Assembly: GCA_964520585.1 (NCBI GenBank)
Contig: CAZFOO010000004.1
Span: 1 to 64,000, forward strand
Length of the DNA stretch: 64,000 nucleotides
DNA from: PXAP01 sp964520585
GTDB lineage: Bacteria; Bacteroidota; Bacteroidia; Bacteroidales; PUMT01
Direction of reading: 5' to 3'
The translations under genes and the position numbers were made by a program. The notes below the pieces were generated by a model. The model saw only the letters and a program-made list of their open reading frames with translations, ran no database searches and was not told where the DNA came from. Shown piece after piece: positions 61,501-64,000 of this stretch (the stretch's first letter is position 1; each line of letters opens with the position of its first letter).

Positions 61501-62862
61501 TTCTGCCAGGGCCTGTTTCATTGTTTCCGGCGATAAGCCCTTTTTCTCATCGTATCCATCAAAACCTGTTTTTGCGTCATAATTCAAAAGCTTTTCCAGC
61601 CGACCGAAAAGATTATTGAGTTCACCCATCATATTGGCATATAGAATATGCTTTTTGTTATTATATACTAAGTCATCAGGATTATGATCTTCTCCCGTAA
61701 GGTTTTGATACAGCTTTAACAACCGGTTGTAATTTTTACCGGAAGTCATAAGGTTATTGATAATTGCCAGAAAATCATAACCTGTTGTACCCTGCACGGG
61801 CCAGGTGGCTGGTATTTCCTCTCCACGCTCCAGTATCTTTTCAACAATAAGATATGTGCTGTTGCCTGCCAGTGCTCTCAGATTATCGAGGTAGCCGCCC
61901 GGGTGATATAATCCGTCAATATGATCTACCCTGATGCCTGTAAGGTATCCTTCTGAAATCAGTTCACTGATTAAGTGATGATGTTTGTCAAATACAAGTC
62001 CATCTTCTATATTAATGCAAATAAGGTCATTTATGGTAAAGAACCGCCTGTAGTTTATCCTGTCAGAAGTATCTTTCCAGTGGCAGAGCTCGTATGTCTG
62101 GCTGGAAATGATCTTCTTAAGAAGAGCAGGGTTGCTGTTTATTCCGGTGAGAATGACACCGGTGAAAGCCATGATGTGGTCATTGGTATTAAAAAGAACA
62201 TCCAGTTCCTTTTTGATCTCTTCCCAATCTCCGTTAAGGAATTTAGCATCAGCCTTTTTGTTTGTCAGGTCATATTTTCCCCATATATGTCTGAATTCTT
62301 CGGGTGCTGTATCCAGATGAGGCTCGAATAATAATTTGAAGGAACCGAAATTTGCAGGATAAATATTATCGAAATATTTTATGGCAACGGCTCCCTTGTT
62401 CAGGCAGATCTGCAGATCGCGATTCAGTATAGCCTGCTCCTGATCAGTGCCAAGGAAAGGGGTCATCAATTTTTCATGTCCTTTGTTAACATCAGGTTCT
62501 ATATCGAATATCTTAAAATGGGGTGAAGCAACTCCCTTTTCAAGAACATCCATAATCCAGCCGTTACCGGGGTGGTAAGCCATATGATTAGGTACAATAT
62601 CCTGGATCCATCCAATATTATTATCCTTCAGAGCTTGTACAATCCTGACGAAATCTTCGAAAGTACCCAGTTCAGGATTGATCATTCCGGGATCTGTAAC
62701 GTCATATCCATGGTTGCTGCCTGGCACTGCTGCAAATACCGGCGAAGCATAAATACTTCCTGTGCCAAGTAATTTCAGATAATCCAAATATTTCTCCAGA
62801 TCATTTAAAGTAAATGACTTGCTGAACTGGAACCTGTAGCTTGAAACGGGATTAAATACCAT
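58585..62862 (-). CDS. treY: Malto-oligosyltrehalose synthase fused to 4-alpha-glucanotransferase (TreY-MalQ)
   Basis: The 1425-residue cytoplasmic protein joins two enzymes. Residues 1 to about 905 are TreY, which turns the reducing end of a malto-oligosaccharide into a trehalose unit: GIRVDHIDGLYHPGG near residue 310 has the nucleophile Asp, YLIVEKILERGE the acid Glu, and HDTKRGEDVRARL a further site. Residues from about 925 on are MalQ: LLHISSLPGKYGIGDFG, SPYSSPSAFAGN, RLDHFRAFSAFWE, VAEDLGDI and GTHDNNTLRGW supply the catalytic Asp, Glu and Asp. MalQ would remodel the glucans that feed TreY and TreZ. A known bifunctional family has MalQ first; here TreY comes first. Confidence 0.93.
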   Translation of the reverse strand: MVFNPVSSYRFQFSKSFTLNDLEKYLDYLKLLGTGSIYASPVFAAVPGSNHGYDVTDPGMINPELGTFEDFVRIVQALKDNNIGWIQDIVPNHMAYHPGNGWIMDVLEKGVASPHFKIFDIEPDVNKGHEKLMTPFLGTDQEQAILNRDLQICLNKGAVAIKYFDNIYPANFGSFKLLFEPHLDTAPEEFRHIWGKYDLTNKKADAKFLNGDWEEIKKELDVLFNTNDHIMAFTGVILTGINSNPALLKKIISSQTYELCHWKDTSDRINYRRFFTINDLICINIEDGLVFDKHHHLISELISEGYLTGIRVDHIDGLYHPGGYLDNLRALAGNSTYLIVEKILERGEEIPATWPVQGTTGYDFLAIINNLMTSGKNYNRLLKLYQNLTGEDHNPDDLVYNNKKHILYANMMGELNNLFGRLEKLLNYDAKTGFDGYDEKKGLSPETMKQALAEFMLAFPVYRIYPGEFPLQGEQRELTVEIFKQAIRRNPGIKNSLSILRDIVLVDKKRDDEFNTLLGNFFMRLLQFTGPLTAKGVEDTSMYQYNCFIAHNEVGDALDARGISVENFHNAMNVRLQNTPLAMNCTATHDTKRGEDVRARLNAISDLAGEWEMMVKTWIEINRDIKKNSNEGGLPAPTLNEEYFIYQTLAGTFPFSEKVDEEYIRRIQDYLIKSLREAKQTSNWDDPDEKHEKGVTEFARSILDSRHLFINSFTSFHRKLVWRGIVNSLVQTVVKCCAPGMPDIYRGTETWDLSLVDPDNRRAVDFNALHDGLLKSIQQWEADPEVTIRDLYSESFDGRIKQLITHLLLRERKNNPDIFRYGDYIPVEPGGKYKDKVFGFIRKHRQQWIMCILPLNSGNMNSTKNGEYFSSVKWKDTFIKTPVGVPEEWKNLLTGKNLSSSEELEVSDLFGGLPVAVLKGKKKTSDRKCGLLLHISSLPGKYGIGDFGEEAFRFVDFLSQNYQTYWQTLPLSPVTRAQSWSPYSSPSAFAGNTTLISPWHLYTVGLINYSDLESAKFRNSSKINHGKASRFREDLLKKAWNKLRKETGHRLYSEFEKFCDRESQWLNDYTLFLAYKEHFGKKEWNRWPAKVKERDEKTLKTAKYEFDDIISQERFNQYIFDRQWRTLKKYANEKGIRIFGDIPYYVSYDSADVWANQDLFNLQEDGKMKTVAGVPPDYFDSNGQLWNMPVYNWQRLKDYGYDWWMKRLARNMEFFDLLRLDHFRAFSAFWEVPAGDKTAINGKWTKGPGVEFFNALKEKFPNMPFVAEDLGDIDQAVYDLRDQFGLPGMQVLQFGFDHNMSTNLHAPHNHNKNSLVYTGTHDNNTLRGWYDRDLGKTGKQRLQDYAGKKIGSSQLHWEMIRMAFASPARTAIIPMQDYMGLGKGARMNTPSTSGGNWTWKIKDLGVPSTMTEKIKKFTVMYNRTM

Positions 62863-62963
62863 AATTGTATTTTAGAGTTTGATTACCGGGTAAAAAAAAT
62901 AAAGATCTCTGTAAAAAGGTTAAAAAATATCGTGCCGGATAGCTGCAGGGAAAAAGCAGTTGC

Positions 62964-64000
62964 CTATTCCCGGAATGGAGATAATATCATGATCGATCGT
63001 GGTTCCATATCCACCATACCGTCATGCCCGCCGAGTGAAGCAAATCCACTCACCGGTCCCCCCCAAAAAGTATGGGCAGAATAAAGAAGAATGGTGCACA
63101 TAGCAGCGTTCTCATTGGCAACAGGCAATTTCAATGTCTCCTTTGAAAGGTTCATGATAACTTTTAATTCACTGCAATCAACTTCAGAGTTACCTGGAGC
63201 AGCAGCAGAGTTGACATCCTTTAAATGCGGGTGTTCTTTAATGCTGTTACCGTAAGGCTCATATTCCCGGCTGGCTCCGATCCTTAAAATAATTGCATTA
63301 CCTTCTCCTGCTTCAACTGCTGCTATATTATCTCTGATGCCCGGTTTAAGAGCAGGATGTGTTTTTTTCAGGTGGATCAGTTTTTTATAGAACTCCAGTA
63401 GCTTCTCCTTCTTTTCATTACCCTGGAAATCCCATCTTAGCTTAGATCTGTCAAACGTATCTTCAGATTGTGCGTCGGGAGGTCCTTCGCTACTCATGAA
63501 TTCACTGAATTCATTTTTCCGCCCTTCCCTTACTGCATTAATAAGCTCCTTGTCGCCGTGACTGGTAAAATAGAGAAAAGGGGCATCTTCACCATATTCT
63601 TCGCCCATGAACAGCATTGGGATAAAAGGACTGACAAACATAGCTCCGGCCATCAGTTTTAGAGATTCAAAATCCACCAGGGAACTCGATCTCTCACCAA
63701 GCATTCTGTTACCCACCTGGTCATGGTTCTGTGTAAAAACAACAAATCTGTATCCGGGAAATCCAAGTGTTGAACTCCCGAAAGTTCTTTTCCTGTAAGC
63801 GGAATACTTCCCGTTATAAACATAAGCTTCATTAAATGACTCCACCACATGGGAGGTGGAGCCAAAATCGGAGTAATAACCCTCACGTTCGCCTGTCAGT
63901 CTGGCATGCAGTGCATGATGAAATTCATCGCACCACTGATTGTCAAGTCCCACCCCTCCTTCATTTAACGGAGTAATGTATTTAACATCATTCAGGTCAC
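62964..64000 (-). CDS. treZ: Malto-oligosyltrehalose trehalohydrolase, partial at the window edge
   Basis: The visible 345 or so residues are the C-terminal part; the frame stays open to the last base, so the start lies beyond 64000. TreZ releases trehalose from the product of TreY. Motifs: GGVGLDNQWCDEFHHALHA, QNHDQVGNRMLGER, LFMGEEYGEDAPF and the HPALKPG region, all typical of TreZ. It precedes the TreY-MalQ gene on the same strand with 101 bases between, so the two are likely one operon that makes trehalose from glycogen-type glucans. Confidence 0.92.
   Translation of the reverse strand, partial: DLNDVKYITPLNEGGVGLDNQWCDEFHHALHARLTGEREGYYSDFGSTSHVVESFNEAYVYNGKYSAYRKRTFGSSTLGFPGYRFVVFTQNHDQVGNRMLGERSSSLVDFESLKLMAGAMFVSPFIPMLFMGEEYGEDAPFLYFTSHGDKELINAVREGRKNEFSEFMSSEGPPDAQSEDTFDRSKLRWDFQGNEKKEKLLEFYKKLIHLKKTHPALKPGIRDNIAAVEAGEGNAIILRIGASREYEPYGNSIKEHPHLKDVNSAAAPGNSEVDCSELKVIMNLSKETLKLPVANENAAMCTILLYSAHTFWGGPVSGFASLGGHDGMVDMEPRSIMILSPFRE

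Noticed and set aside
1..64000. CRISPR array, transposase, prophage, tRNA or rRNA
   Set aside because: No spaced direct repeats of CRISPR form, no transposase or phage motif and no tRNA or rRNA sequence was recognised on either strand.

Overview
The window comes from a member of the Bacteroidota, most likely an anaerobic or microaerobic environmental lineage near Bacteroidales/Marinilabiliales. The evidence is the ssb-gldE-gldD order, a PorP/SprF-type protein and a DUF5103 type IX secretion plug-type protein, a fused E1 alpha/beta 2-oxoacid dehydrogenase, a Na+-NQR operon with apbE, many Gln-ending signal peptides and lipoproteins, AT-rich spacers, and promoter-like sequences of the Bacteroidota form TTG-N20-TAnnTTTG. 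No rRNA, tRNA, transposase, phage gene or CRISPR array was seen.

Layout. 0.3-4.3 kb: ssb, gldE, gldD, a phosphopantetheinyl transferase and a PcrB/GGGP-synthase-like gene, closed by a bidirectional terminator. 4.4-6.4 kb (minus): a secreted TPR protein and a tandem universal stress protein. 6.6-13.2 kb: two tandem paralogues that join receiver-like domains to the ATP-grasp half of PEP synthase/PPDK without its phosphohistidine and TIM-barrel parts. 13.4-15.5 kb (minus): fabD, folE and a 6-pyruvoyl-tetrahydropterin-synthase-family gene. 15.9-19.5 kb: rfaD and three Fe/Mn superoxide dismutases. 20.2-23.2 kb: PorP-like protein, OmpH-like protein and a glycosyltransferase. 23.3-29.4 kb (minus): secreted sugar isomerase-like protein, FtsB/DivIC-like protein, proline-pathway aldehyde dehydrogenase and a TRAP transporter.

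29.5-40.5 kb is a tungsten/molybdenum-pterin island: ThiS-like and ThiF-like genes (minus), then an AOR-family tungsten oxidoreductase, a WtpABC-type tungstate importer, a MobB-like P-loop protein, moeA, a short moaA, moaC, a degenerate pyrophosphatase-like lipoprotein and a MOSC-MoaB fusion. It encodes metal uptake, pterin synthesis, metal insertion and a probable client enzyme.

42.8-50.8 kb is a sodium-bioenergetics block: nqrABCDEF, apbE (which flavinylates NqrB and NqrC), an NqrM-like four-cysteine membrane protein and a small relative of it. A 2-oxoacid dehydrogenase E1 and an NhaC-type Na+/H+ antiporter follow. 55.4-58.2 kb has two stand-alone LytTR proteins and a secreted class I amidotransferase-like protein. 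58.6-64 kb (minus) is a trehalose module: a TreY-MalQ fusion and a treZ that runs off the window.

The least explained items are the tandem receiver/ATP-grasp pair, a structured dispersed repeat in three divergent intergenic regions, the unusual features of the tungsten island (short MoaA, secreted degenerate pyrophosphatase, ThiS/ThiF without MoaE), and the paired NqrM-like small proteins.
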